Shown: in pieces, positions 33,975-44,562 of the stretch
Layout: each line of letters opens with the position of its first letter
How positions within the stretch are numbered: position 1 is the first letter of the stretch
Source of the DNA: Darksidea phi
Lineage: Eukaryota; Ascomycota; Dothideomycetes; Pleosporales; Lentitheciaceae
Reading direction: 5' to 3'
Assembly (NCBI GenBank): GCA_030770425.1
Contig: JASJFT010000074.1
Location: 124,001 to 188,000 of the forward strand
Length of the DNA stretch: 64,000 nt
The notes under the pieces: model-generated
Databases searched by the model: none
Told to the model about the DNA's origin: nothing
The model's input: the letters and a program-made list of their open reading frames with translations, nothing else
Position numbers and translations under genes: made by a program

Positions 33975-36676
33975 TCAAGCCCGCATCCCGGCCTGGTCGC
34001 GTCTGCCCCCCAACGTCCTATCTAAATTGAAAGCTGCTGAAATGAGTGCCAGGTGACTAAACGCCTGAGGCGTATTTCCCAACTGCTCCCCAGAGCGGGC
34101 AATCTCCTCCGAAAACATGTGAAGATGGTTCCCGAAGCTAAGTATGTTCTCAAAGATACTAACAGCCTGATTGAGATACTTGGGGTCATACGCGCCGGCC
34201 TTTGCATGATTAGTAGGGGTAGAAAGTACAATGGGGAAGGGGTAGATTACCCTTGTTAGCGCTTCGACTAGCCAAAAGGTACACTAAAGGCGGAGGGACG
34301 AAGTCAGCAAAGCTCTTCCAGAGGGCGACCAGTACAGACTGCCTTGGGAAACAGCAGCGCTTTCCGGCGAGGCACAACGCGTTTTGAGACACCAAGTTTG
34401 TGCCGTACAAGTACGTACCATGCTGAAGGCACCCTCGCGCCCACCCACTCCTAGATCACAGTCAGCAAGCTATGGTATAGACCCCCGAGAAACATGATTA
34501 ACGTTATCGAGGTTTCGAATAGCCGGAAGCGACCGTTGTGTCTCGGACGGTCAGCTGGACCGCCGAGACATGAACCGCCCGTGGCTTTTTCGAGTGACTG
34601 AGGCGCGGAATCATCTTCGACTCACCATCATCGCTTTCAGCGGAGTTGTAGCGATACACAAGGCCAGTGCTGGTCAGCCCACCTTTCTCCGGAGGCTTTA
34701 GCATGCGATCGAGAGTGTTTAGGAACCTCGGGTCGGTGGGAGCGATGAAGAAGACCAGCGGAGCGATTAACACGGAAGAGTCCAGGATTTCGGGTGCTTC
34801 GTAGCTTTGGATGAAGGTTTTCAACTCGTGGTTATACCCCCTCTCCATTACCTCTTCACAAATCTCGTCTCGGACCCTCACCCACTCCCAGCGATTTGGG
34901 CAGGGGAAACATCTCTTGTCCGACAAGCGAAGTGCGCGATCGATGGCAACCCACATCATGATTTTGGAGTAGACAAAATTTTGCTTCTCACCGCGTACCT
35001 CCCATATCGACATGTCCTTCTCTCTCCAGATCCCACAAACGTAATCAGTGATATCGCGTACGGAAAGCCATTGGTCGTAAGACGTGGGCTTGCCAAACTT
35101 ATTCGCAAGGTAGATACCGTCCATGAGTTCGCCGTAGATATCAAGTTGGACGTGGAACGCTGCACCATTGCCAATCCGGACCGGCCGGGAACTACGGTAG
35201 CCGTCGAGGTGGGACAGTTCAATTTCGGGAATCTCTGTTTCTCCACGGATGGTGAACATGATGGGAAGAGCGCCCTTTCTTGCCTTTGCTTCTGCCACCC
35301 GCTCGAAGATGAAGCTGGTGTATGCTTCGGATTCATGCATGAAGCCAAGTCGAAGAAGGATATAGATCGTAAACGAGGAATCACGAACCCAGCTAAACCG
35401 ATAGTCCCAATTACGCGCACCTGTGTTCTGAGTTAGCGCCGGCCAAACGACTTGACAGACCAATACTATCTACCTCCGAAATCCTCAGGTAGCGAGAAAG
35501 TTGGCGCGGCTACGATCGCTCCGGTGGGTTCGAAAGTGAGAAGCTTGAGAATAAATAGGCTCCGTGTGACGACGTCTTCCCAGCGACCACGGTATCTACT
35601 TTGTGAGATCCATCGAGACCAGTACTTCTGGGTACTGAGTTGCGCTTCATTGACTGTGGCTGTCAATATGTGTTCCGGATTATGGTCGTTGTGATCGCGA
35701 AGAACAAAAGACACCGCTTGCCCCTCTTTCAAATGGAAGGACGCGGTGACACCATCACCGAGATGCGGCTTTCTCGCTATTTTCCGAAATAACAATGCTG
35801 GACAATTATCTTCTGGCTCTCCTCCGCAATCGATGGTAGCATTGAGCTCCAGAGAAAGACTATCAGACTTGAACACTATCCGCTGGTGTGTTTCTCCTTG
35901 TTCACAATCTCCAAGGGTCACAATTTCCGTTGTATGTCGATCTCGGGCATAGTCTGTAAGAATTAGCATCTGTATCGATGGGAAAAATAAAATTTACCAC
36001 ACGGATGAAGGCTATTCCAAATGTGAACGTTAAAAGAGATGCAAGAACATGCTTACTGAAAGCTGGGAAGACTTCGACATCAACATCAACCTCGTCTCTC
36101 ATGCATTCAACCCGGCGCACCAACCATTTCTTCAAATCAGGTCGCTCATCGCGCTCATTGAGCACCTCGCCTCTCTGTTTCCCGCGTAGAACGTTAGCAT
36201 GGAACTCGGCATCCATGGACTTGTTGTTGGGACGAGGGAAGAAATCCACAAGGTTCATCACACCATCCTCGTGGAGATAGCGCGTTTGTAGGATGTTGCT
36301 CGATGGTAGGTATTGCTGTTTGGTTGTGCAAAGCCGACCTTGGGCTGGGCTGATGGTAAAATGGCCGCCTTTGTCTTTATCTAGCATTCGAGCAAATACT
36401 GACGGCGAGTCAAAGTCAGGCCTAGGAGGATATCGTTATATGGCACTTTGTATTTGAGTCGGGTAACGTACCAACACATGAAATCCAGCCCGCCGTCAGT
36501 CGCTACCAAAGCACAAGTCCGCATGTTACCTATTAAGCCATAGTTTTCGACCTAGTAATCATATTAGATGGATAGTGTGCGACCAACTCCAATCGAAAAC
36601 CTACTGGCACGTAGCCCGTCGCTGTGCGCATCCTATGCCGATCCTGCGCGTCCGCAGCTTGCTGTGGCTCCGGCAT
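33975..36676 (-). CDS. GH15 glucoamylase/trehalase-like glycoside hydrolase
   Basis: Eight exons: 36676-36605, 36551-36472, 36421-36057, 35953-35474, 35420-34626, 34450-34419, 34283-34251 and 34199-33975. All junctions are GT/AG and close in frame to 669 aa, the usual length of this intracellular GH15 branch. The opening [13 protein letters not shown] and [19 protein letters not shown] match the family's N-terminal beta-sandwich. The (alpha/alpha)6 barrel has [17 protein letters not shown] and [16 protein letters not shown] (acid Glu), and after the tiny exons REGAFSM and [11 protein letters not shown], ending in [21 protein letters not shown] (base Glu). There is no signal peptide, so it is not a secreted starch glucoamylase. 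Relatives act on alpha-glucans, trehalose or unknown glucosides. Exons 6 and 7 are only 32 and 33 nt and easy to miss in automatic models. Confidence 0.92.
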
Positions 36677-37255
36677 TGTGGTCCAATGCCTCGGATTCAA
36701 GTAGGTGTAGTGGAAGTGTCGTTGTGGTCCTTCGTATGTCAAATATGGTCTGTTCCCAATGCATACCAATTATCCGGGGTATGAGCTTGGCTGATGTTGG
36801 CGTGGAGGTTGAACGCGATGTTTCACTATTACGTCATCACACAGTATGTAACTAATGCGTACCTGCTGAGCTACGACGATAGTAAAGCTTAACTAGAGTG
36901 GTTGTACGCCCAACTTTTCGACAGGAGCCTGCCCTACCTCGTTAACTACGACCGTAGTTTATAGCGGAAACTCACGGGCGAAGGGGGTGGAACGCCGTAT
37001 TGTCCATTATGCCTCAGGCATCCCTCCCAACGCGCAAATGCGCGATTCTGCGGACAACTCCCATCCCATGAATTCTACGCAGGAAAACTCCAATCCGCGC
37101 AAATACTCGAATGCGAGGAAGAGGAAGTACGATGACGAGGAATATAAAGAGGCGCCGTGTAATCGAGGAAAAGCTGTATCCATATCTTCCATCCGCCCTC
37201 CCAATCAACAAATTGCGATGAGAGAAGTCTCTTCGTCATGGCAACCCTTGCTACA
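36677..37255. promoter_or_regulatory. divergent promoter region, GH15 / small protein gene
   Basis: 579 bp between two genes that read outwards. A plus-strand frame beginning at the ATG at 37038 (73 codons, basic ARKRKYDDEEYK) ends in a TGA that overlaps the next ATG, as an upstream ORF would. Confidence 0.45.
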
Positions 37256-37534
37256 ATGAGCTCCACTTCGTACGTGATAAATATCCCTATCCTATGAGTA
37301 CGTCAGCTTACCACGCTTTCCATCTATAGAAGCAATCCATACTCGCCTGCGCTACAGGCCTATCTATCCAGCCCAGCCACACTTCACGAACGCATTGCAA
37401 ACGGAACTTTGGCATCGCAAGACGAAGCGGAGCGGCGAAGAGAAACAGAAAGGATATTGCAGCATGTGCTTGGAGGCTTGCGGTCTGTGAGCGGCAGAGG
37501 TGGGCATGGGGGCGGGCCTGTCCAACAGCCGTGA
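37256..37534 (+). CDS. small conserved-looking protein, 72 aa
   Basis: Exon 1 is only 14 nt (37256-37269), then a 60-bp intron with GTACGT donor and TATAG acceptor, then exon 2 (37330-37534). The protein is SSNPYSPALQAYL..., followed by a charged amphipathic helix (QDEAERRRETERILQHVL) and a Gly-rich tail (GRGGHGGGPV). The clean splice signals and helix pattern suggest a real gene rather than chance. I do not recognise the family. The start codon overlaps the stop of an upstream frame (ATGA). Confidence 0.55.
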
Positions 37535-37966
37535 TCAGTAGACAGTCGAAGCTTTTTGCCTCTAGGGCATGCGGACGAGTGCTGTTGTGAGCGGTACGAA
37601 TAATTCAAGAACAATCAAGAGACTTTTGAGACTTTCTCGACGAAAGCCGGTCAGGGAGGAAACTGTATGTAGCAATAACATCCTCTTGCGTTTAATCTCT
37701 CTTTCATCCCTCCTGCATTTCCAAAGACACTACGTAAATAGAACCGTCAAGAACCAGGCTGCTTAGCGGGCAGGTGGCCTCGTACATAGCTGCTTCAGCG
37801 AGTGCAGCAAGGCGTGAGTCTCCTCGTACTTTTCTCCCAGGCCTTGAAGCACGTCAGCGCAGCGTCTTGGCCTTTACCTAGTTAAACTTTTGAAGGGTCC
37901 CGTGGAAAGCCTTTTCCCCATCAGCGTCCGGCATATAATGGCTCGTTTAGTGCACATTTAGTGCAC
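37535..37966. other. convergent 3' spacer
   Basis: 432 bp between the stop codons of the 72-aa gene (+) and the second Zn2Cys6 regulator (-). Nothing else is recognised. Confidence 0.6.
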
Positions 37967-40307
37967 TCACGCGAAGCCATATATACCTCCAGACTCCTGA
38001 AATTTCAGCTGGTAGTCCCTCAAATCAGCCCAATGCCTCAACTCTGCCTCGTCATCGACTGGCCCGTTATTGGGATCGCTTCCCTCAGGACTGACACGTT
38101 CCAGCTTACTCAAAATATCAAGGAATTTGTAAAGGTAGTCCTGGTGCTGCTGGGCGACGGAGCCTCTCCGCTCTTTGGGGATTTCGAGAAGAGTGCTAGC
38201 AATGGAGCGTATCTTCTGCGTCTGGAAAGGGGTGTAAGCTTGATCCGCAGAGTGAGACATCGAGGAAAGGGGAGAGAGCTTACGAAACTATCGCCGTTAG
38301 GCTCCATGTTCACCATGTCGATACTTCCTAGAACCACCAGGAGATCTTTGAATACCTGCTCTCGTTCGTTGGACATTCGCTTCTCTAACTCCTCAGCATC
38401 AACCGAAGAGCTCGATATCAGTCGGTCCATGCCCGTGAAAGGAGCGCCCGGCGAACTTTGCAGCGCATGCTGCGTTTTCGCATTGTTGGACTTTTCAAGT
38501 AGCGTAAAATATTTTTCCACAAGGAAAGAACGGATACTGAGGTGGGAAGCGTAGATGTTCGCCTTCTGAATTTCGTATTGCGACATGCGCCGCGCTTCTT
38601 GCGCCTCCGAACCATTGAAAGCCGCCAAGGCATGCTCTCGCATGCTGAGATATTCCGGCATAGGCGGGTAGTAAGGTTGCCGTCTTTGCGTGACTCCCTT
38701 TGAATGGACTTTGAGAACATCGGGAAAGTTATCAAATATCCGTTTGCAGCAATGCAAGCATTCTTCGAGCATGCGCTGCTGCCGGTCCCAGTCGAACAGT
38801 TCGTCGCTGCCGAACGCCATTTCGGCGGTTGATAACGATGAGTAAGAGAGATAGACCCGCACATTGATATTGAAGCCGGTAATTTCTGGAACAATACCAG
38901 CGGGTTGCGCCATGATTTCGTTGGGATAGATGCATGCATCGTCCACTTCCAGTGGTAGAGGAGGCAGTGGCTCCGTCGGTGTAGCAGGCAAGATGGTGAG
39001 CTCGCCAAATGATGCACCGAGTTGCTGCAAAGTCCTAGGGGTTGTCAATACTCAGATGCATAATTACTGTAATTACTGTGCAGTCAATTGCACTTACCGC
39101 ACGCCCACAAAGGCAGTCCAGAACACCCTCCGCCCAATCTGCTCGGTAATCTTGTCCAGTTTCAAATCCTTCGAACCGTCGAAATTCGGTCCATTCGATC
39201 CCGATGCTTGTGGTAGTCCACCCAGATGCGTATATCCCTGGTCCTGCGCCTTGTGGAGTCCCAATGAGCGAAGTATAGTCAGACACTCGCCGAAATATAG
39301 TCGCAGTTGTCGCCATTGGAAGGTATAGCCGCCGGCCAACGCCAGGAAGTAGCTCGTACACGCATCGTATACGTTTAATGTTGGCTTGTCCAGATAGCCT
39401 ACCCCACGAGCCTGTGCGCATATGTCCCTGCACTTGTCGACGAGCGATAGGTGCGAGGGATACTGGTCGCGCGTCTGTTGCTTGATGTGTAACCGCGGCT
39501 TCCTTGGGAACGAGGCTACCAGGCCCGCGATCATGGAAGCCAGCAAAGCCAGGAACGCAGGATTTCTGCAGTCCTCACGGTTATCCCAGGCTTCTCGGAA
39601 CGACGGCTCGTGCGGGAAGGGACACAGGGGGTGGATATACGTGAAGAAGTCGTCTATAAGTGCGTTCATGGTGGGAATCGGGCATATCAACTCGGCGGAG
39701 AGCTGCGGCGGAAGCGAGGACAGTTGGGCAAGCGCATGCGCCGCATTCGTGGGAGAGGCTGGATTCGATGCTCCTGAGCCCAAGTCCCCTCCATCCAGCC
39801 GGCGCCTCTTCTTAATAGCTTCTGCATGGCGATTGGGAGGTCCACGTCGGCGGCTGGGTCGTTCAAAGGTACAAGGAATCTCGAGCGCCGCGCAAGCGCG
39901 ACAGGGCGGGCCCGATTCATCGCACTGCACAGGGTAGGTCAGTCATGCGCCTCCAGGCAAGCAGATTGGGGACACACCTTGACCTTGCGGATGCTACAAG
40001 AGTCGCAGGCCTTCCTCAGCCGGTTCGTCTTCTGCTGGTCCGCTGGGCTCGCCGCCTGCGCCTGCTGGGCCCCTCGCGCATGGCCTCCAGCGCCATGATC
40101 GCTGCTCAGCGCATGATTCGCGTGTTGGGCGTGTTGCTGCAGCACATCGCTCAGGCTCTCGATCTTAGGATAGATGTCCTGCGGGTAGGGGATGCGCTGT
40201 TGCTGAGCACCGCCGTCGAGCAGATGCTGCTGTGCGTTGGCGGGCGGGGCGGGATATATGGGCGTGTAGTGTGGTTCTTCCGAGCCCGGGGGTGGAGGAT
40301 ACGACAT
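37967..40307 (-). CDS. Zn2Cys6 fungal-specific transcription factor (second)
   Basis: Four exons, 40307-39978, 39924-39098, 39034-38284 and 38221-37967, give a 720-aa protein. The ATG at 40307 (MSYPPPPGSEEP) has a good context. A Pro/Gln/His-rich N-terminus is followed by the zinc cluster KACDSCSIRKVKCDESGPPCRACAALEIPC, whose third Cys is the first codon of exon 2. Next is the basic linker SRRRGPPNRHAEAIKKRRR, which should lie in the DNA minor groove or act as a nuclear signal. The fungal_trans domain covers about residues 190-440 (LICPIPTMNALIDDFFTYIHPLCPFPHEPSF; LRLYFGECLTILRSLGLHKAQ). The zinc cluster and linker look strongly conserved, typical of a regulator with an old, fixed role, perhaps in carbon metabolism; I cannot name the orthologue. 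The GH15 gene is its nearest metabolic neighbour. Confidence 0.92.
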
Positions 40308-40629
40308 GGCCGAAGATGAGCAGCTCGCTCCGACGATCACCCGCGGCGAGGGATTACGCGCAAGAGGTTACTGTGCAGGAGTAAGTGGCGTCCTAGAGGG
40401 GCGGGCAGATTGCAATGGCACAGCAACGGCGTGATTTATCGGGCACGCGTAGTGCCGCCGAGTTCGACCGCGCCCGCGTCTCCCGGGCACTCACCTCTCG
40501 AGCGCTCAAGTATTTGCAGGGGCAGCTGGTGACGCTTGAGTGTCACGGGACGATGTTGAAGATGACGCGCAGCTTGCTGGACCCCCAAGGAGGCTTCTAG
40601 CTCATGCCGGCCGCTGGATGGGTTCGTGC

Positions 40630-40700
40630 GAGGGGGGGGGGGGGGGGGGGGTTTTTGGGGGGGGGGGGGGGGGTGGGGGGGGGGGAAGGCACCGTTACGG
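40630..40700. repeat. poly-G tract, left of gap
   Basis: Long G runs broken by a few T and A. They are probably a sequencing or assembly artefact, or a real G-rich repeat that could not be resolved. Confidence 0.8.
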
Positions 40701-40757
40701 GGGGGGGCCCCGGGTGCGGCCCAAAACGCGCCCCCGGGGCCCACCGCCCCCGCCGGT

Positions 40758-40767
40758 NNNNNNNNNN
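40758..40767. other. assembly gap (10 N)
   Basis: Ten N bases between GC-only tracts; the true length is unknown. Confidence 0.99.
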
Positions 40768-40780
40768 CCAACCATTTACC

Positions 40781-40836
40781 TCCCCCCCCCCCCCCCCCCC
40801 CCCCGCGCCCCCCCCCCCCCCCCCGCGCCCCCCCGC

Positions 40837-40877
<41 letters not shown>
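40781..40877. repeat. poly-C then poly-G tract, right of gap
   Basis: C runs of 10-20 bases followed by about 33 G, then C again. The sequence is not credible as ordinary DNA and is best read as low-quality assembly. Confidence 0.8.
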
Positions 40878-41439
40878 CCGGGGTTGTTGAGGATGCTGCG
40901 ACAGTTACGTGAAGCTCAAGGAACCGTTACGTCGGTCGGCCCAGGTTGAGCGCAAAACTCTCCACCGCTGTCACACCTCCAGCGACGTTGCTCGGTACAA
41001 GGCTATGGAACCACCAGTATACTGAAAGACAGTCCATGCTGCTGCAAGTTGTTAGAATGCGATTGAGGAATGGCGGAATCCAAGCTTTGTCTGGCCAATG
41101 AGAGCTCTTACCTGGTCCCGTTTGCCTTGACGCTCTTCCATCTGCTTTCAACTGGGTTCATGTGGTTTGCCGCAAGTTCACGTGGTAGCTTAAGCTTGTG
41201 GTAATGCCAAATATACATTGATGCTGGCTAGCAAGTTGAGACGAGGATTATCTATATGTACGTTCTGTGCCGTAATGCACGTCAACTCTCATAACACTCA
41301 AATACAACTCCCCCCCCTCCTTTTTCTTTTTGACCTATATCCCACTGTACCTGAGTCTTCGAGCTCCCTCAACTGAATCATTCTTGTGACGACTTCAATC
41401 CAGGCCCAGCATTGCACCCATCTACCATTACCATCGCTG

Positions 41440-43749
41440 TCAATCCGAATCATCGCTCTCAGGCTCGTCCCTCGTCGGCGGCTTCGATGACCGCGAGAGC
41501 GAAAAGTCTAAAACATCGCTCTTTGGCCCTGCGTCAATATACTTGCGAAGACACCAACCAATCTGCACCGCTGTAAACTTCTCGTTGCCCAACGCATCGA
41601 ACTGTTTGCCTTTCACGAAGATGATTTGGTTCTGGCTATCTTCGCGGTCGTATACCTTGTCGGACGAGCCCCAAGCAATGATTGCAAGTTTGGATGCTCG
41701 TTTTTGGTCTGCGGCATGGGCGGCTGATCGCTCGAAACCCTGTTGCGCGAGTGACTGTAGGAGGTGCTCATATACTTTGCGCGGTAGCTTGGTCGATGAC
41801 GGGCTGCTATTCGGCCACGTAGTGATATTTAAAGTGACAAGATGAACCAAGTCGCCTAAGCAGTTCTGTTGACATTGGAATTAGCATCCGAAGTGCACGC
41901 GAGCGAGATGGTACTGCAGCTGCTATACACCATGTAGGCACGTCCGACACGCCAGCCAAGAGGCTGCAACTTGTCTCGTAGATTGCGCAACCTGATTGCC
42001 TTTTATAGCTAGTACGTTTGAGGGCTGTTGGTCCGACGCGCCTATACGGTGTCGACGCGAGCACACGTGATTCAGACTTACCTCGAAATTGATGAATGAG
42101 TCTTGCTTCGATCTAATGACGCTAACAGGCGGGAAGGCGACCGATACTTGCTCTAGTAATGAACAGTCTTTACAGATCTGCGAGAAGGATAGATAGTCAT
42201 AAACCAGCTCGTCGTCGCAGTCGTCCGGGATGCGGCTCGCGTGGACGTTCAACTGCTTCAGCGTTTTGCCATGGCGTGCGATTCCCGCAGCCGCGGGCAA
42301 GCTTTTAGCGAAAGTTAAGTCGATTGTAAGGACCTTGATGCCCGATACGAGGCACAAGAATCCGTCAAGGGCCCCTAGTCCATCGTTCTCATTGTTGTCA
42401 TCATGCTTGAACTCGAGAGTCTCCAGCTTCTCCGGCAACTTGGTGCTCTTGCTGAGCTCTGCGAAGAGTGCGTCAGCGCCCGCACATGTAAATATCCTGA
42501 TCGACTTGATCGAGCGAAAGTCGATCAGCTTGCAGTAGGTCGTGGCCGCATATCGTAAGTTGATCTTTTGGAGCGTAAGTTCTTTAAGCGCGAGCGGGGT
42601 GCATTGAGAGAATGGCTGCATGTGGCTGAATATTGTAGATGTGATGAGGCCGGCGCCAGTGCTCGAATCGTTGAGCGCGCGATTCGGGATTGGCGAATCG
42701 TTTTCTTCGAAGGATGCGTGAAGGGTGATCTTTTCGACCTTTGGAGAATTCTTGACTAACATGTGGCAAAAGTCGAGAACCTCACGGCTGTCACTAAACG
42801 TATATGGTCAGTAAAGCTTATCCAGAAGGGTGTCAGTGCCTGTTGCTTAAGACTAGCGGCCTCCTTGTCTTGACAATTGCGCCGTAGTTTGTACCATGGA
42901 GTTACGTACGGGTACAGCCCCAGTTTCCTGACGTTTTCGAACACCTTTTCGAACTCTGGGATCTTCTGAAGCTCAGCCAGACAGTCCTTCTCGAGCGCAA
43001 TGCCCTCAAGCCACTTCATACGCTTCTGCTTCTTGTACAGCAACACCAGGTTCTCGCTAGAGAAAGGCGACCACGGATGCCACGAGAACTTCTCCAGTAT
43101 ATTTTCCGGCAGCAGCTCTAATATCATGCGAATGGCAAAGTTGGCCTGCTGCAACTGATTGCACTTGTCGAGCACATCGGCGAGGTAGAGGTCGAGCTTG
43201 CGCATATGCTGTAGACCAATGTTCTTGGAGCTCAAGAAAGCTCCCAATCGTGTATCGTTGGGGCCTCCGACATCGAGGGTGACTTCGTAGTAGAGCTGGC
43301 GAACAGCGATCTGGTGGAGTTGCTTGCAAGCGAGGCAGACGTTCTTGAGGTCGGTGGGACGGATGACCTGTGCATCTCATGTTAGCCTTCATCGGCCTTG
43401 CAGTTTCCCCACGCGGGCTGTTGCGTCATGTGCCATCTCGTGCGCCAATGTCGCACGGCTGCAGACCGCCGGTTGCGGAGTGAACATGACGGAGCGAGCG
43501 CATACGATGGCATCGCCCCCTTCATATCAACCCGACTACCAGAAGCTCGGAAAGCCATGTGCACCCCGAAGCGTCGGATTGCCCGGCCATGCTCGCTTCC
43601 GACGGAACTTTGCCTCCAACGAGCTCTTCCTCCCCCAGCCTCGCACCGCCGACTGCCTCTGTCTTACTTACATGCTGGACAATCAGAGTCTTGATGTCGA
43701 CGGAGAGGTCCATGAAGCTGAGTCGGGGCGTCATCTTGGCCATCTCCAT
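41440..43749 (-). CDS. F-box protein
   Basis: Four exons, 43749-43672, 43367-42910, 42793-42082 and 41865-41440, give 557 aa; the first intron is long for this genome (304 bp). The N-terminal F-box is split by intron 1: MDLSVDIKTLIVQH joins VIRPTDLKNVCLACKQLHQIAVRQLYYEV. The rest has leucine-rich periodicity (LKELTLQKINL, IKSIRIFTCAGA, LKQLNVHASR), as in LRR-type fungal F-box proteins, and ends in a Ser/Asp tail. Such proteins bring substrates to an SCF ubiquitin ligase through Skp1; the substrate is unknown. The ATG at 43749 is chosen because the F-box usually lies near the N-terminus; the frame is open further upstream, with an ATG about 110 bp before. Confidence 0.87.
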
Positions 43750-44562
43750 TTCTTTCGTTGGGTTGCGGTTTGGGTTGAGCCTCGCTAGGGGTGTAGTTGT
43801 AGCTGTAGCCTTGAAACAATCCTGCGCGACTTTTCCTATTGTAGAAGAAGGGGAAGTGAACATGCCAACAAACCAAGGCCGAAGTTCAGCAGTAAGAGGC
43901 AGTAACCAAGGTTGCTGCCTGATATAGTTGAGGGGTGGTGAAGGGAGAGCGGCGGAGCCCAAATTTTTGCGAACGAAGGAACTTCGCGCCTCAGCACTTC
44001 AGCCTCCCATCTCAACGTCGCGACCCACTATGTCGCTCTCGCTAACAGGGATGTTCGCCGTTTGTACAGGAAACAGTGGGATCGAAGGACGGGGTAAGCT
44101 GTGTGTCTTAGCGTGATTGGTAAATGCAGCTACCTACATATGTAGGTGAGAGAACCGGCGACGGATTACGTCCAATCGACGCGTGCACCGCCACATGGCG
44201 CAGTGTTGGTGGGGGTACAGCTCCCAACGATTCGAAGTTGACGAGCATATCTGATTCCACATCTGCAACGCCCTACACGATTGCACCATCATAACGTCCT
44301 ATCTAAATGCCAAAAGCCCAAACCCAGTGCCAATCCAGTTGCTAATGCCCTTGATGTCCAGTACGACCATCCAACCAGGTATTCCAAGGCCCAAAAGTAC
44401 GAAACGCCATGCGCCGGATCCCCGCGCTATGCAGATGGCTGTGACAAAAAAGAGGGTAAGATACCGCCGCAAATTGCAAAGTAGCGCCGTCGCTAGTCTG
44501 ATGCAACACATATTGCAAACCCTCTAGCAGATTTCATTCCTCCACGTCTAGAACCCCAGGAG
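43750..44562. other. intergenic, no gene seen
   Basis: 0.8 kb between the F-box gene start and the FCP1 stop. It has short ORFs only. Confidence 0.6.

Larger units (their letters stand above)
40308..41439. other. intergenic with unreliable poly-G/poly-C sequence
   Basis: The 1.1-kb stretch includes the promoter of the Zn2Cys6 gene and the 3' side of the F-box gene. Between about 40.63 and 40.87 kb the sequence is almost only G or C homopolymers around a gap, and should not be trusted. Confidence 0.65.

Noticed and set aside
29401..40307. GH81, GH15 and Zn2Cys6 genes as a dedicated carbohydrate gene cluster
   Set aside because: They have different cellular locations (secreted versus no signal peptide), large spacers and no shared promoter motif that I can see.
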